Below, in pieces: positions 34,344 to 43,269 of a stretch of DNA of 64,000 nucleotides. Positions within the stretch are counted from its first letter, which is position 1, and every line of letters begins with the position of its first letter. A program made the translations under genes and the position numbers. Under the pieces are notes generated by a model. The model had not been told where the DNA came from and ran no database searches. It was given only the letters and a program-made list of their open reading frames with translations. This stretch comes from Sandaracinobacteroides sp041675905 (GTDB taxonomy: Bacteria > Pseudomonadota > Alphaproteobacteria > Sphingomonadales > Sphingomonadaceae). The stretch covers positions 7,627 to 71,626 of the forward strand of contig JBAYSX010000014.1 of assembly GCA_041675905.1 (NCBI GenBank), in the 5' to 3' direction.

Positions 34344-35725
34344 GGCTTTTTGGCCTCATCGACCGCGCCGATCATATAGAGCGCCCGTTCGGGATATTCG
34401 GCAAACTCGTCGTTCAGGATGCGCTCGCAACCATCCAGCGTATCCTCCAGATCGACCATCTTGCCTTCGAGACTGGTGAATTGCCCGGTCGTGAAGAAGG
34501 GCTGTGTCAGGAATCGCTCCAGCCGCCGCGCCCGGTGGACCCGGCGCTGATCTTCCCGCGACAACTCTTCGAGCCCGAGCATCGCAATGACGTCCTTCAG
34601 TTCGTCATAGGTGGCGAGCGTTTCTCGCACCTTGCGGGCGACGCGATAATGCCGCTCGCCCACCAGCGGCGGCGTCAGCATCTTGGATTCCGACCGCAGC
34701 GGATCGACCGCCGGATAGAAGCCCTGGCTGGCGCGTTCGCGGGAAAGCACAATCAGCGCCGACAAATGGCCGAAGGTGTGGGTAATCGCCGGGTCCGTAA
34801 AGTCGTCCGCCGGAACATAGACCGCCTGCACCGATGTGATGGCCGCACTTCGCGTCGTGCAGATGCGCTCTTCAAGTTCGGCCAGTTCCGTCCCCATCGT
34901 TGGTTGATAGCCCATCCGCGACGGCAAGCGCCCCAGCAGGCCGGATACCTCTGAACCCGCCTGAATGAAGCGGTAAATATTGTCGATCAGCAGCAATACA
35001 TCCTGCCGCGCATCGTCGCGGAAATATTCCGCCACTGTCAGCGCCGCGTGGCCGATGCGCAAGCGTGCACCGGGCGGCTCGTTCATCTGTCCAAACATCA
35101 ATACGGTATTTTTGAGCACGCCGGCATCACGCACGTCGCGCACCATTTCTTCCGCTTCCCGCGAGCGTTCGCCAATACCACAGAAAATGGTGACGCCGCG
35201 GTGACGACCGGCGACATTGTTGATCAACTCCGTGATCAGCACGGTCTTGCCCACGCCCGCGCCGCCGAACAGGCCGGCCTTGCCGCCGCGTTCCAGGGGG
35301 GTCAGCAGGTCGATCGCCTTGATTCCGGTAACGAAAACCTCCGACGTTGCCCCCTGTTCGGCCAGCGGCACCGGCGGCCCGTACAGTGAACGCCATTCCC
35401 CACCTGCCAGAGTTTCGCCCGTATCGATGGTTTCGCCGAAAACGTTGACGACGCGACCGAGCATACGCTCGCCAACCGGAATGCGCAGCGGGTGCCCGGA
35501 ATCGATAATGGCTGATCCGCGCGCCAGCCCGGCGGTTGGTGTCAGCGCGATACCCCGTACCGTTTCCGGATCGAGATGGCTGACCACTTCGACCACGATC
35601 TGACGTGCATCTCCGGCGCGCAGCTCAGTTGAAAATTCGGGCAGGCCACCAGGAAAGTGCGCATCCACCACGCTGCCGCGTACGGAAAGCACCGTACCCC
35701 GGGGGAGGTCGTGATCACCGTCCAT
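34340..35725 (-). CDS. atpD: N-type ATPase beta subunit
   Basis: 461 residues from ATG 35725 (MDGDHDLPRGTVLSVRGSVV), behind GGGAGGA; the extra 20 codons upstream are rejected. Catalytic P-loop FGGAGVGKTVL, the catalytic-Glu region GIGERSREAEEM, and LLLIDNIYRF. It is first in the operon atpDCQRBEFAG, the diagnostic N-ATPase order with beta and epsilon leading. The promoter must lie in the 142-bp spacer to phoA. Confidence 0.93.
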   Translation of the reverse strand: MDGDHDLPRGTVLSVRGSVVDAHFPGGLPEFSTELRAGDARQIVVEVVSHLDPETVRGIALTPTAGLARGSAIIDSGHPLRIPVGERMLGRVVNVFGETIDTGETLAGGEWRSLYGPPVPLAEQGATSEVFVTGIKAIDLLTPLERGGKAGLFGGAGVGKTVLITELINNVAGRHRGVTIFCGIGERSREAEEMVRDVRDAGVLKNTVLMFGQMNEPPGARLRIGHAALTVAEYFRDDARQDVLLLIDNIYRFIQAGSEVSGLLGRLPSRMGYQPTMGTELAELEERICTTRSAAITSVQAVYVPADDFTDPAITHTFGHLSALIVLSRERASQGFYPAVDPLRSESKMLTPPLVGERHYRVARKVRETLATYDELKDVIAMLGLEELSREDQRRVHRARRLERFLTQPFFTTGQFTSLEGKMVDLEDTLDGCERILNDEFAEYPERALYMIGAVDEAKKP

Positions 35726-35867
35726 TGTGCGTCCTCCCTGAAAACGACCCAGCATAGGCGCTGGCGCATCATTTTTGCAACGCACGAAGTTTCACATGGC
35801 AACGGCGCGCCCGTCAAATTTTTGAGCCGACCTCAAACTGCAACACTCCATGGTTATTCCCCGCGGC

Positions 35868-37043
35868 ATGATGAAAAATCTTCTTTCCTGCACGATTTCG
35901 ATGCTTTTGCTGGCGACGGCCATAACGGTTCCTGCCGAGGCCGCCCACGCACAAGCTGCTATCGAAGCCCCGGCCCCGAAGCAGGCCAAAAACGTCATTC
36001 TGTTTGTTGCCGATGCAGCCGGCGTATCCGTTCTCCATGGTGCAAGCGTCATGGCCTATGGCGAGCCGATGAAATTGCACATTCAGCAGTGGCCGCACCT
36101 TGGCTTGAGCGAGACATCGCCCGTCGACCGATATGTGTCGGATTCGGCCAACGGCATGTCCTCGATCATGACCGGCGTCAAAACACGCAACGGGGTGATC
36201 AGCCAGTCGCCGGATGCAGTACGCGGCGAGCGGGACGGCGCACCCATGAAGACACTGCTCGAATATGCCGAAGAGCGGGGTTTACGGACTGCCGTAATCT
36301 CGTCGCAATCTATCGCGGACGCCACGCCTGCCGCCGCCTATGCCCATGCGAATGATCGCCGCAAGTGGGGCGAGATTTTTCCCCAGGCCTTCAGCCCGCG
36401 CTTTGGCGACGGAGTGGACATCCTGTTCGGCGCCGGACGCCAGCGGATCGGCGAACAACTGGTTGCCGCCGGCACAAGTTTCGACAAGCTGGGCAAGAAG
36501 CATCGGCGGCCGATCTATTCCAGGCTGGACGAAATACCCGCATCCAACGCGCGTCCTGTCGTCGTTGGCGACCAGATGGACGTTCACGCGGCAACCATCA
36601 AGGCGCTTGATTTACTGCAAAAATCCCCAAACGGATATTTTCTGGTCGTCGAATGGGACGGACATACGGATGACGCCCGCAAAGGTCTGCAGCGCGTCGT
36701 CGATTTCGACAGGATGATTGCCGAGGTGGAAAGGCGCGTCGATCTGGATGAAACATTGTTGCTGTTCACCGCCGACCATAGTTTTGGCCTGCAGGTGGAT
36801 GGCGGCGCGCGCGGCGACGATTTGCTGGCCGGATATGATGCGTGGAAAGCCAGCGGCAGCAAGGATGACCTGGTCCGTCTGGATCATGTGCTGGTCAATC
36901 GCACCCACACCGCTGAAGAAGTGCCGGCTTTGGCAACGGGCGCGGGCGCGGAACAGGTGCGCGGCTATTTCCCCAGTACTTATTTGTTCAATGTGATGCT
37001 GAATGCCTGGGGCTGGAAGCCGGACAACCCGACGGCCAATTGA
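35868..37043 (+). CDS. Alkaline phosphatase family protein (secreted)
   Basis: 391 residues from ATG 35868 (MMKNLLSCTISMLLLATAIT...); an upstream ATG at 35850 would lengthen the n-region. The signal peptide ends near VPAEAAHA. The fold is PhoA-like: metal Asp in LFVADAAGVS, nucleophile Ser in VSDSANGMSSIMTGVKT, metal-binding VEWDGHTDDA and TADHSFGL. The usual DGMG and DHGHH motifs are altered (DAAG, WDGHTDD), so the metal set or substrate may differ from E. coli PhoA. It diverges from the ATPase operon and ends in a strong terminator. Confidence 0.87.
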   Translation: MMKNLLSCTISMLLLATAITVPAEAAHAQAAIEAPAPKQAKNVILFVADAAGVSVLHGASVMAYGEPMKLHIQQWPHLGLSETSPVDRYVSDSANGMSSIMTGVKTRNGVISQSPDAVRGERDGAPMKTLLEYAEERGLRTAVISSQSIADATPAAAYAHANDRRKWGEIFPQAFSPRFGDGVDILFGAGRQRIGEQLVAAGTSFDKLGKKHRRPIYSRLDEIPASNARPVVVGDQMDVHAATIKALDLLQKSPNGYFLVVEWDGHTDDARKGLQRVVDFDRMIAEVERRVDLDETLLLFTADHSFGLQVDGGARGDDLLAGYDAWKASGSKDDLVRLDHVLVNRTHTAEEVPALATGAGAEQVRGYFPSTYLFNVMLNAWGWKPDNPTAN

Positions 37044-37045
37044 TC

Positions 37046-37079
37046 GGTTTCCCGCGATGTTTCATCGCGGGAAACCTTT
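37046..37079 (+). terminator. Rho-independent terminator after phosphatase gene
   Basis: A perfect 14-bp stem (GGTTTCCCGCGATG / CATCGCGGGAAACC) with a TTT loop, followed by TTTATAA, three bases after the stop codon. It separates two convergent genes and may work in both directions, though the T tract is only on the plus strand. Confidence 0.85.
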
Positions 37080-37087
37080 ATAACGGC

Positions 37088-37651
37088 TTAATTAGCCCGG
37101 CCCGGCTCGATTTCGCCCCGCAAGCTGGCGTCCGAAATGTCCTTTACTGCCCGATATGCTGTCGGGTTTTCGTCGAACCACGCATCCGCCACTGGCTGCG
37201 TCCGGCACCAGTCGTTCACCATCCGCCGGTGGGCAATCTTCCAGACATTGTCGCGCCGTTCAAAGCGATCGAGATAACGGCCCGCGAGAATCATTTCGGT
37301 CCCCGCTTCCGGCCACTTGATTTCCGTCCGTTCCGTACCCGGGCCCCCGGCAAAACGGTGATAGGCCTGGAAATAGGATTCGCCGAACGCCGTATCGCCG
37401 TCGATATCCAGCAGGATATTCAGCACACAATGCTGGGTGACGACAAAGGCTGGCAACACCTTCATGGTCCAGCCAATCCATTCATGGGCATTGCCGACAA
37501 ACAGTCCCGGGCCGCGATCTTCGATGGCGTCTTCATGATAGATGCGTCGCAGGGTCGCCTCGTCGGCCCGATCCAGCCCCCGGCAATACAGGTAGATCAG
37601 ATCGGTTATCTCTTGCCTGTCCACCAAACGTTGAAGATTCCAGTCCTCCAT
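37088..37651 (-). CDS. SnoaL-like / NTF2-fold protein
   Basis: 187 residues from ATG 37651 with AGGAGG upstream; the longer frame overlaps the mnmE leader and is rejected. The start reads VDRQEITDLIYLYCRGLDRA, typical of SnoaL_4 proteins, followed by the cone-shaped beta sheet (VVTQHCVLNILLDIDGDTAF; WKIAHRRMVNDWCR). Members are dehydratases, isomerases or dioxygenase small-subunit relatives acting on polyketide or aromatic compounds. Function here unknown. It is a lone gene, convergent with the phosphatase and divergent from mnmE. Confidence 0.8.
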   Translation of the reverse strand: MEDWNLQRLVDRQEITDLIYLYCRGLDRADEATLRRIYHEDAIEDRGPGLFVGNAHEWIGWTMKVLPAFVVTQHCVLNILLDIDGDTAFGESYFQAYHRFAGGPGTERTEIKWPEAGTEMILAGRYLDRFERRDNVWKIAHRRMVNDWCRTQPVADAWFDENPTAYRAVKDISDASLRGEIEPGRAN

Positions 37652-37778
37652 CAGCGCTCCTCCTTCGCTATATAACGGCCCACCGGGGCACCATGATATC
37701 GGGACGTGCTTTCCTAGCAGGCCGGGGGTATCCGGTGTTCCTGTGAGATTGGATAGCCCCGGACCGAAAGAATCCACC

Positions 37779-39053
37779 ATGACAGACACCATTTATGCCC
37801 TATCGTCCGGTCAGGTTCCCGCCGGCGTGGCGGTAATTCGCCTCTCCGGGCCCGGGGCGTTTCCCGCGCTTTCGACCATCACAAACCGGCAAGAATTACC
37901 CCCGCCCCGCACCGCCATGCTGCGCAGCATTTACAAAAATGCTGCGCAGCAAGTTATTGATCGCGCGCTAATTATTATTTTTCCGGGACCACGGAGTTTT
38001 ACAGGCGAGGATGTGGTGGAAATCCACTGTCATGGCAGTCCAGCGGTCGTTATTGCAGTGCAGCAATTGTTGGGGAGCCTGGACGGCCTGCGCCCGGCCG
38101 AACCGGGCGAGTTTACCCGGCGGGCATTCGAAACCGGGCGGATAGATTTGACCCAGGCGGAGGCGCTTTCCGATCTGCTCGCCGCCGAAACAGAAGCACA
38201 ACGCGATCAGGCCATCAGCAATGCCGGCGGGCGTCTTCGGGAACAGGCCGATACTTGGCGCGAGCGGATTATCGCGTTAATGGCGGATGTGGAGGCCGAT
38301 CTCGACTTCTCCGATGAGGGCGATGTGGAGACCGCGCGTGATCGTCCGGACCTTGATGACCTGGTACGAGAGATTGAACAGGCCCTGGCGTCTGCACCCA
38401 TTGGGGAGCGCATCCGTAGTGGCCTGACGATTGCCATCATCGGCCCGCCCAATAGCGGCAAATCCAGCCTGGTGAATATCCTGTCGCGCCGGGACGTCGC
38501 TATTGTAACACCCCATGCCGGAACAACGCGCGACATAATCGAAGTGCGCCTCGACCTTGGCGGCATCCCGGCAACACTTCTCGACACGGCAGGTTTACGA
38601 GAAACCAGTGATCCGATTGAGCGGGAGGGAATTGCGCGCGGCCGCGCGCGAGCCGCCGAAGCCGACCTGATCCTCGACATGGGGGACACCGGGGGAGACC
38701 TGAAAATTATCAACAAGATTGATCTTTCGGGCGAAAGGCCCGGCATTCGTGGAGACGCAGCCTGGATTTCCGCGACAACCGGCGCGGGCTTGCCAGAACT
38801 CGAACAATGGCTCATCGACCGCGCGCAGCAGCATATTCCCGAGGGCGAGCCGCCCCTCGTCAGCCACGCGCGTCAGGCGCACTGGCTGGCGGAGACATTG
38901 AAAGCACTCCGGGAGGCACGGCTGGAAGAGGATATTGTGCTGCGCGCCGAGGCACTGCGCAAAGCCGGACATGCCCTCGGACGGCTGACGGGCCGGATTG
39001 ACCCTGAGTCCGTGCTCGACATGGTATTTTCGCGCTTCTGCATCGGAAAATAA
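37779..39053 (+). CDS. mnmE: tRNA uridine-5-carboxymethylaminomethyl(34) synthesis GTPase MnmE
   Basis: 424 residues from ATG 37779 (MTDTIYALSSGQVPAGVAVI). N-terminal folate-binding domain (FTGEDVVEIHCHG), helical domain with an inserted G domain: G1 GPPNSGKS (222-229), GTTRD, DTAGLRE and NKIDL. The C-terminal FCIGK cysteine is intact. Works with MnmG to modify the wobble U34 of tRNAs. The G domain is a little shorter than usual around 295-310. Two copies of a 12-14 bp palindrome are embedded at 37917-37951. Confidence 0.95.
   Translation: MTDTIYALSSGQVPAGVAVIRLSGPGAFPALSTITNRQELPPPRTAMLRSIYKNAAQQVIDRALIIIFPGPRSFTGEDVVEIHCHGSPAVVIAVQQLLGSLDGLRPAEPGEFTRRAFETGRIDLTQAEALSDLLAAETEAQRDQAISNAGGRLREQADTWRERIIALMADVEADLDFSDEGDVETARDRPDLDDLVREIEQALASAPIGERIRSGLTIAIIGPPNSGKSSLVNILSRRDVAIVTPHAGTTRDIIEVRLDLGGIPATLLDTAGLRETSDPIEREGIARGRARAAEADLILDMGDTGGDLKIINKIDLSGERPGIRGDAAWISATTGAGLPELEQWLIDRAQQHIPEGEPPLVSHARQAHWLAETLKALREARLEEDIVLRAEALRKAGHALGRLTGRIDPESVLDMVFSRFCIGK
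37917..37951. repeat. Tandem palindromes inside mnmE
   Basis: ATGCTGCGCAGCAT (37917-37930), a perfect 14-bp palindrome, is followed nine bases later by ATGCTGCGCAGCA (37939-37951). The copies are read in different frames (MLRS and NAAQQ). Confidence 0.6.
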
Positions 39054-39069
39054 TGTTCCACGTGGAACA
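39054..39069. other. parS partition site 1
   Basis: TGTTCCACGTGGAACA, a perfect 16-bp palindrome of the bacterial parS type (TGTTYCACGTGRAACA), starts right after the mnmE stop. Flanking A and T extend symmetry to 18 bp. ParB is encoded 3.3 kb downstream. Confidence 0.88.
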
Positions 39070-39130
39070 TCGCCGGGATGACCGCTGAACTACGATTGTG
39101 CCGCCAATCATTTTCCGCTATGGCGCGCAG

Positions 39131-40966
39131 GTGATTGCGTTTGATATTATTATTGTCGGCGCTGGCCATGCCGGCTGCGAGGCTGCCGCCGCGGCCGCGC
39201 GCATGGGCGCGCGCGTCGGGTTGTTTACGATGTGCGCCGGTAACATCGGTCAAATGAGTTGCAACCCGGCGATCGGCGGTCTGGGCAAAGGGCATCTGGT
39301 TCGTGAAATTGACGCGATGGATGGCATCATGGGTCGTGCCGCGGATACCGCCGGCATCCATTTTCGCCTGCTAAATCGAAGCCGGGGTCCTGCAGTGCAG
39401 GGCCCGCGCGTGCAGGCCGACCGCAAACGCTATGCGCTAGCAGTACGGGAGTTACTGGCTGACATCACAGTAATCGAAACGGAAGTCCTTGATCTGCTCG
39501 TTGAAGATGGTCGCTGCGCTGGTGTCGTAGCCACCAAAGGCGATTTCCGCGCCGCCGCTGTGGTGTTGACAACCGGAACCTTTCTGGGCGGAGTTTTGCA
39601 TGTTGGCCTGGATCAACGGGCAGGGGGCAGGGCAGGCGAAGCCGGTGCCAATTCACTGGCCCGGCGGCTACGCGTACTCGGCCTGCCCATGGGGCGATTG
39701 AAGACGGGTACGCCCCCACGACTTGACGCGCGCACGATTGACTGGTCCCGACTGGAAACACAATCAGGGGATACTTCGCCCGTCTTCCTGTCCGGTATGA
39801 CGCGCGCGCCCGCAGCGTCACAGGTCGACTGCTACATCAGCCGCACAACGGCAAAAACCCACCAGATTATCCGTGACAATATCGGCAGTTCGCCGATGTA
39901 CGCCGGACGCATTGAAGGAGTAGGGCCGCGCTATTGCCCTTCGATCGAAGACAAGGTGATGCGCTTTGGTGATCGCGATGGCCATCAGGTTTTTCTCGAA
40001 CCCGAAGGCCTTGATGACCCGTTGATTTATCCCAACGGCATTTCTACCAGTTTGCCAGTCGGCGTGCAGGAGCAAATCGTCCGCAGTATTCCCGGTTTGG
40101 AGCGAACGGCGATCGTGCGGCCCGGATACGCCGTCGAGTACGACCATATCGATCCACGAGCGCTCGCCGGGGATCTTTCCTTGCACGCGCTTCCAGGCCT
40201 GTGGCTGGCCGGGCAGATCAACGGCACCACCGGATATGAGGAAGCGGCAGCGCAAGGACTCGTTGCGGCGGTTAATGCGACGCTGGCAGCCGGAGGTAAT
40301 GAACGGCGTTGGGTGCCGGATCGCGCCTCATCCTATATTGGCGTGATGATCGACGATCTGACAACGCATGGCGTGTCGGAGCCATATCGCATGTTCACAT
40401 CACGTGCGGAGTTCCGTTTGCGCTTGCGGGCAGACAATGCCGACTTGCGATTATCGCCCGAGGCAATCGAATTCGGCCTCCTGGGCAGTGAAAGAAGGGC
40501 GATGTTTGCCGCACGCGAAGCGGGCGTTACAGAGTTAACAGCGCAACTGCAGAGGACCAAAGCTCCGGCGCGGGATTTCGACGGTATTCGTAGCGACGGT
40601 CGTTCCCGCAGTCTTTGGGAATGGGCGCGTTTTTCTGAAGTCGCCCCGCAGCAGATTTTACGCTTGCTGCCCGAGGCTGCCAGATATCCCACCGATGTCC
40701 TCCATACGGTTCTGACGAATGCGCGCTATGCCGTTTATCTTGAGCGGCAGGAGAGCGACGTTGCCCGTTTCCATCATGACGAGAGCATCACAGTTCCCGC
40801 CAATGTGGATTTTCGAATGGTACCGGGCCTGTCGAACGAGATGGCCGACAGGTTGGGGAGCGTACGACCGGAAACCATCGGTCAGGCAAGCAGGATTGCG
40901 GGCATCACGCCGGCGGCGCTGACGGCGTTGTTGGCCTATGTCCGTAAGCAGTCTTTTGCGGCTTGA
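39131..40966 (+). CDS. mnmG: tRNA uridine-5-carboxymethylaminomethyl(34) synthesis enzyme MnmG
   Basis: 611 residues from GTG 39131 (MIAFDIIIVGAGHAGCEAAA); a GTG at 39098 would add 11 residues ahead of the FAD strand that the family does not have. FAD loop VGAGHAG, then the two MnmG signatures GPAVQGPRVQADRKRYA and GQINGTTGYEEAAAQGLVAA. The C-terminal helical domain for MnmE binding is complete. Neither start has a strong SD. Part of the conserved mnmE-mnmG-rsmG-parAB block near alphaproteobacterial origins. Confidence 0.93.
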   Translation: MIAFDIIIVGAGHAGCEAAAAAARMGARVGLFTMCAGNIGQMSCNPAIGGLGKGHLVREIDAMDGIMGRAADTAGIHFRLLNRSRGPAVQGPRVQADRKRYALAVRELLADITVIETEVLDLLVEDGRCAGVVATKGDFRAAAVVLTTGTFLGGVLHVGLDQRAGGRAGEAGANSLARRLRVLGLPMGRLKTGTPPRLDARTIDWSRLETQSGDTSPVFLSGMTRAPAASQVDCYISRTTAKTHQIIRDNIGSSPMYAGRIEGVGPRYCPSIEDKVMRFGDRDGHQVFLEPEGLDDPLIYPNGISTSLPVGVQEQIVRSIPGLERTAIVRPGYAVEYDHIDPRALAGDLSLHALPGLWLAGQINGTTGYEEAAAQGLVAAVNATLAAGGNERRWVPDRASSYIGVMIDDLTTHGVSEPYRMFTSRAEFRLRLRADNADLRLSPEAIEFGLLGSERRAMFAAREAGVTELTAQLQRTKAPARDFDGIRSDGRSRSLWEWARFSEVAPQQILRLLPEAARYPTDVLHTVLTNARYAVYLERQESDVARFHHDESITVPANVDFRMVPGLSNEMADRLGSVRPETIGQASRIAGITPAALTALLAYVRKQSFAA

Positions 40967-41588
40967 TGTGCGGGAGTCGAACTCTCCCGAAGCGTTTCTG
41001 GCTGAGTATGATGTTCCACGTGGAACAATTGACCGGTTGATCACCTACGAACGCCTGCTCCGCGACTGGCAGCAACGCATGAATCTGATCGGGCCGGCTA
41101 CCGTCGACCGTATCTGGTTCAGGCATTTTGTGGATTCGGCTCAGCTCACCGCCTTGATCGAGCCAGGTCTTGCATGGGTCGATATTGGTGCAGGCGGCGG
41201 ATTTCCGGGCCTTGTCCTGGCGACAATGGACTGGGGCACATTTACGCTGGTAGATTCTGTAGCCAAAAAGTGCCGGTTTCTTGAAGCAGTGGTTGCTGAA
41301 CTGCGATTATCGAATGTGCAGATAAAATGCGCGCGTATAGAAGAATTGCCGTGTGTCGGGGCGGATGTGGCCACGGCGCGTGCGGCGGCGCCACTGGCCA
41401 GATTGTTTGAATGGTCGCTACCACATGTCCAGGCAGGCGGGCAGTTCGTCTTTCCAAAAGGGCGGAATCACGCATTGGAAGTGGAGGAGGCAGAAAAGCA
41501 CTTTGCGTTTGATCGCGAACTGGTGCAGAGCCGGACCGACAGGGATGCGCGGATCATTGTGGCGCGCAACGTCCGCAGGGTGAGGTGA
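40938..41588 (+). CDS. rsmG: 16S rRNA (guanine(527)-N(7))-methyltransferase RsmG
   Basis: 216 residues, overlapping the mnmG 3' end by 29 bases. SAM-binding loop VDIGAGGGFPGLVLA; AARAAAPLARLFEW and FPKGRNH are family features. Modifies G527 of 16S rRNA. Codons for DVPRGTI at residues 25-31 contain the second parS site, so this stretch serves two purposes. Confidence 0.94.
   Translation: MSVSSLLRLDVRESNSPEAFLAEYDVPRGTIDRLITYERLLRDWQQRMNLIGPATVDRIWFRHFVDSAQLTALIEPGLAWVDIGAGGGFPGLVLATMDWGTFTLVDSVAKKCRFLEAVVAELRLSNVQIKCARIEELPCVGADVATARAAAPLARLFEWSLPHVQAGGQFVFPKGRNHALEVEEAEKHFAFDRELVQSRTDRDARIIVARNVRRVR
41012..41027. other. parS partition site 2, inside rsmG
   Basis: A second exact copy of TGTTCCACGTGGAACA, within the rsmG reading frame, 1,958 bp from the first and about 1.3 kb upstream of parB. 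Confidence 0.88.
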
Positions 41589-41591
41589 TGG

Positions 41592-42359
41592 ATGCGCACC
41601 ATTGCAATCGCAAACCAGAAGGGCGGGGTGGGAAAGACCACTACGGCGGTGAATCTGGCCACCGCGCTCGCGGCTGCCGGCATGCGGGTCATTCTGGTGG
41701 ATTTCGATCCCCAGGGAAATGCCTCTACCGGCTTCGGCATCGGTGCAAACGTACGCACGCCATCATCCTATGATATATTGACCCAACCGGAACTGGCCGA
41801 TGAATCGGCGAAGCCCACGGATATTCCCGGCCTCTTCGTGATACCGGCGACGCAATCGCTTGCTGGCGCGGAAGTCGAACTGGTGGGACAGGCGCACGCA
41901 ACGGAGCGCCTGAAAACGGCACTCGCCCGACTTGCAGACATAGATTATGTTCTGATCGATTGTCCGCCATCGCTGAGCTTGCTGACGCTGAATGCGCTGG
42001 TCGCGGCCAACACCGTGTTAATTCCGCTGCAAACGGAATTTTATGCGCTTGAGGGGCTTTCGCAGTTATTGCGCACCATCGAGGAAGTGCGGGCCAGGTC
42101 CAATCCGGCGCTGGATATCGAAGGCGTTGTCCTCACCATGTATGACCGCCGCAATCGTCTCTCCGATCAGGTTGCCGAGGATGTGCGCGCGGCGCTCGGT
42201 TCGCGCGTATTCGATACGGTGATCCCGCGCAACGTCCGGTTGTCGGAGGCGCCAAGCCACGGGATGCCTGCATTGATCTATGATTTGCGCTGCCCGGGGT
42301 CCGTTGCCTATCTGGCGCTCGCACGTGAATTGATGGGAACCGTCGCGAAGGCGGCGTAG
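41592..42359 (+). CDS. parA: Chromosome-partitioning ATPase ParA (Soj)
   Basis: 255 residues, deviant Walker A KGGVGKTT (10-17), followed by VDFDPQGNASTGFG and IDCPPSLSLLTLNAL. It lacks the N-terminal HTH of plasmid type Ia ParAs, which fits a chromosomal protein. The start is a few bases after rsmG with GGTGAT upstream. Drives segregation of ParB-parS complexes. Confidence 0.95.
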   Translation: MRTIAIANQKGGVGKTTTAVNLATALAAAGMRVILVDFDPQGNASTGFGIGANVRTPSSYDILTQPELADESAKPTDIPGLFVIPATQSLAGAEVELVGQAHATERLKTALARLADIDYVLIDCPPSLSLLTLNALVAANTVLIPLQTEFYALEGLSQLLRTIEEVRARSNPALDIEGVVLTMYDRRNRLSDQVAEDVRAALGSRVFDTVIPRNVRLSEAPSHGMPALIYDLRCPGSVAYLALARELMGTVAKAA

Positions 42360-42369
42360 CGGAGACGGA

Positions 42370-43269
42370 ATGGCGCAAAAACCGGAAAGAAAACAGGGAC
42401 TTGGTAAGGGGCTATCGGCCTTGCTTGCGGAAATGGGCCCCATGGCGCCTGCACCTGCACCTGCCATGTCGCCCCCAGCGGCCGTACCCACACCGCCAGT
42501 CTTGCCGCTGGCGCTGATTGATCCTTCAGCAACGCAGCCGCGCCGTCAGTTCGATGAGGTGGCGCTGGCGGAACTTGCCGATTCTATCCGCATAAAAGGG
42601 GTGCTGCAGCCCATTCTTGTACGTCCGATGGAAGGTGGACGTTATGAAATTGTTGCAGGTGAGCGGCGCTGGCGTGCGTCGCAACTAGCCGGGCTGCACG
42701 ACATCCCTGTCATTATCCGGGAATTGGGCGAGGGCGACAGCTTCGAAGCGGCGCTGATTGAAAATGTCCAGCGGGCAGATCTTAATCCGCTGGAAGAGGC
42801 GGAAGGGTATCAGCGTTTAATCCGTGAGTTCGGGCACACGCAGGAAAGCATCGCCTCCCTGACCGGAAAATCACGCAGCCACATCGCCAATCTGTTGCGT
42901 ATTCTGGATCTGCCGGAAAATGGCCGCTCCCTGGTGAAAATGGGCTTGCTGTCTTTAGGCCATGCCAAGGCCGTGCTTGCCGCCAAAGAGCCGGAATTGC
43001 TGGCCAGGGAAATCGCCGAGCGCGGTCTGACAGTGCGTCAGGCGGAGACGGCAGCCCGTAAAAGTCACGATACGCCGCATCGCCGCCAGGCGGGCGACAC
43101 TTCGGTCCGCGACGCTGATATCGAGGCACTGGAATTGCAGATGCGGGACGCTACCGGTCTTGCCGTTTCCATCGCCGCCAAAAACAATGCCGGAACCGTA
43201 ACATTGCGTTTTTCTGATCTGGACCAGCTGGATATGATTGTGTCCCGCCTGGGGAGCGGTTCCTTCTAG
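42370..43269 (+). CDS. parB: Chromosome-partitioning CTPase ParB (Spo0J)
   Basis: 299 residues. A basic N-terminal ParA-interacting segment (KQGLGKGLSALLAEM, 8-22), Pro/Ala linker (24-46), the CTP-binding core with GERRWRA (97-103) and ENVQRADLNP (131-140), the HTH GHTQESIASLTGKSRSHIAN and a C-terminal dimerisation domain. Ten bases after parA. Binds the two parS sites above. Confidence 0.95.
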   Translation: MAQKPERKQGLGKGLSALLAEMGPMAPAPAPAMSPPAAVPTPPVLPLALIDPSATQPRRQFDEVALAELADSIRIKGVLQPILVRPMEGGRYEIVAGERRWRASQLAGLHDIPVIIRELGEGDSFEAALIENVQRADLNPLEEAEGYQRLIREFGHTQESIASLTGKSRSHIANLLRILDLPENGRSLVKMGLLSLGHAKAVLAAKEPELLAREIAERGLTVRQAETAARKSHDTPHRRQAGDTSVRDADIEALELQMRDATGLAVSIAAKNNAGTVTLRFSDLDQLDMIVSRLGSGSF

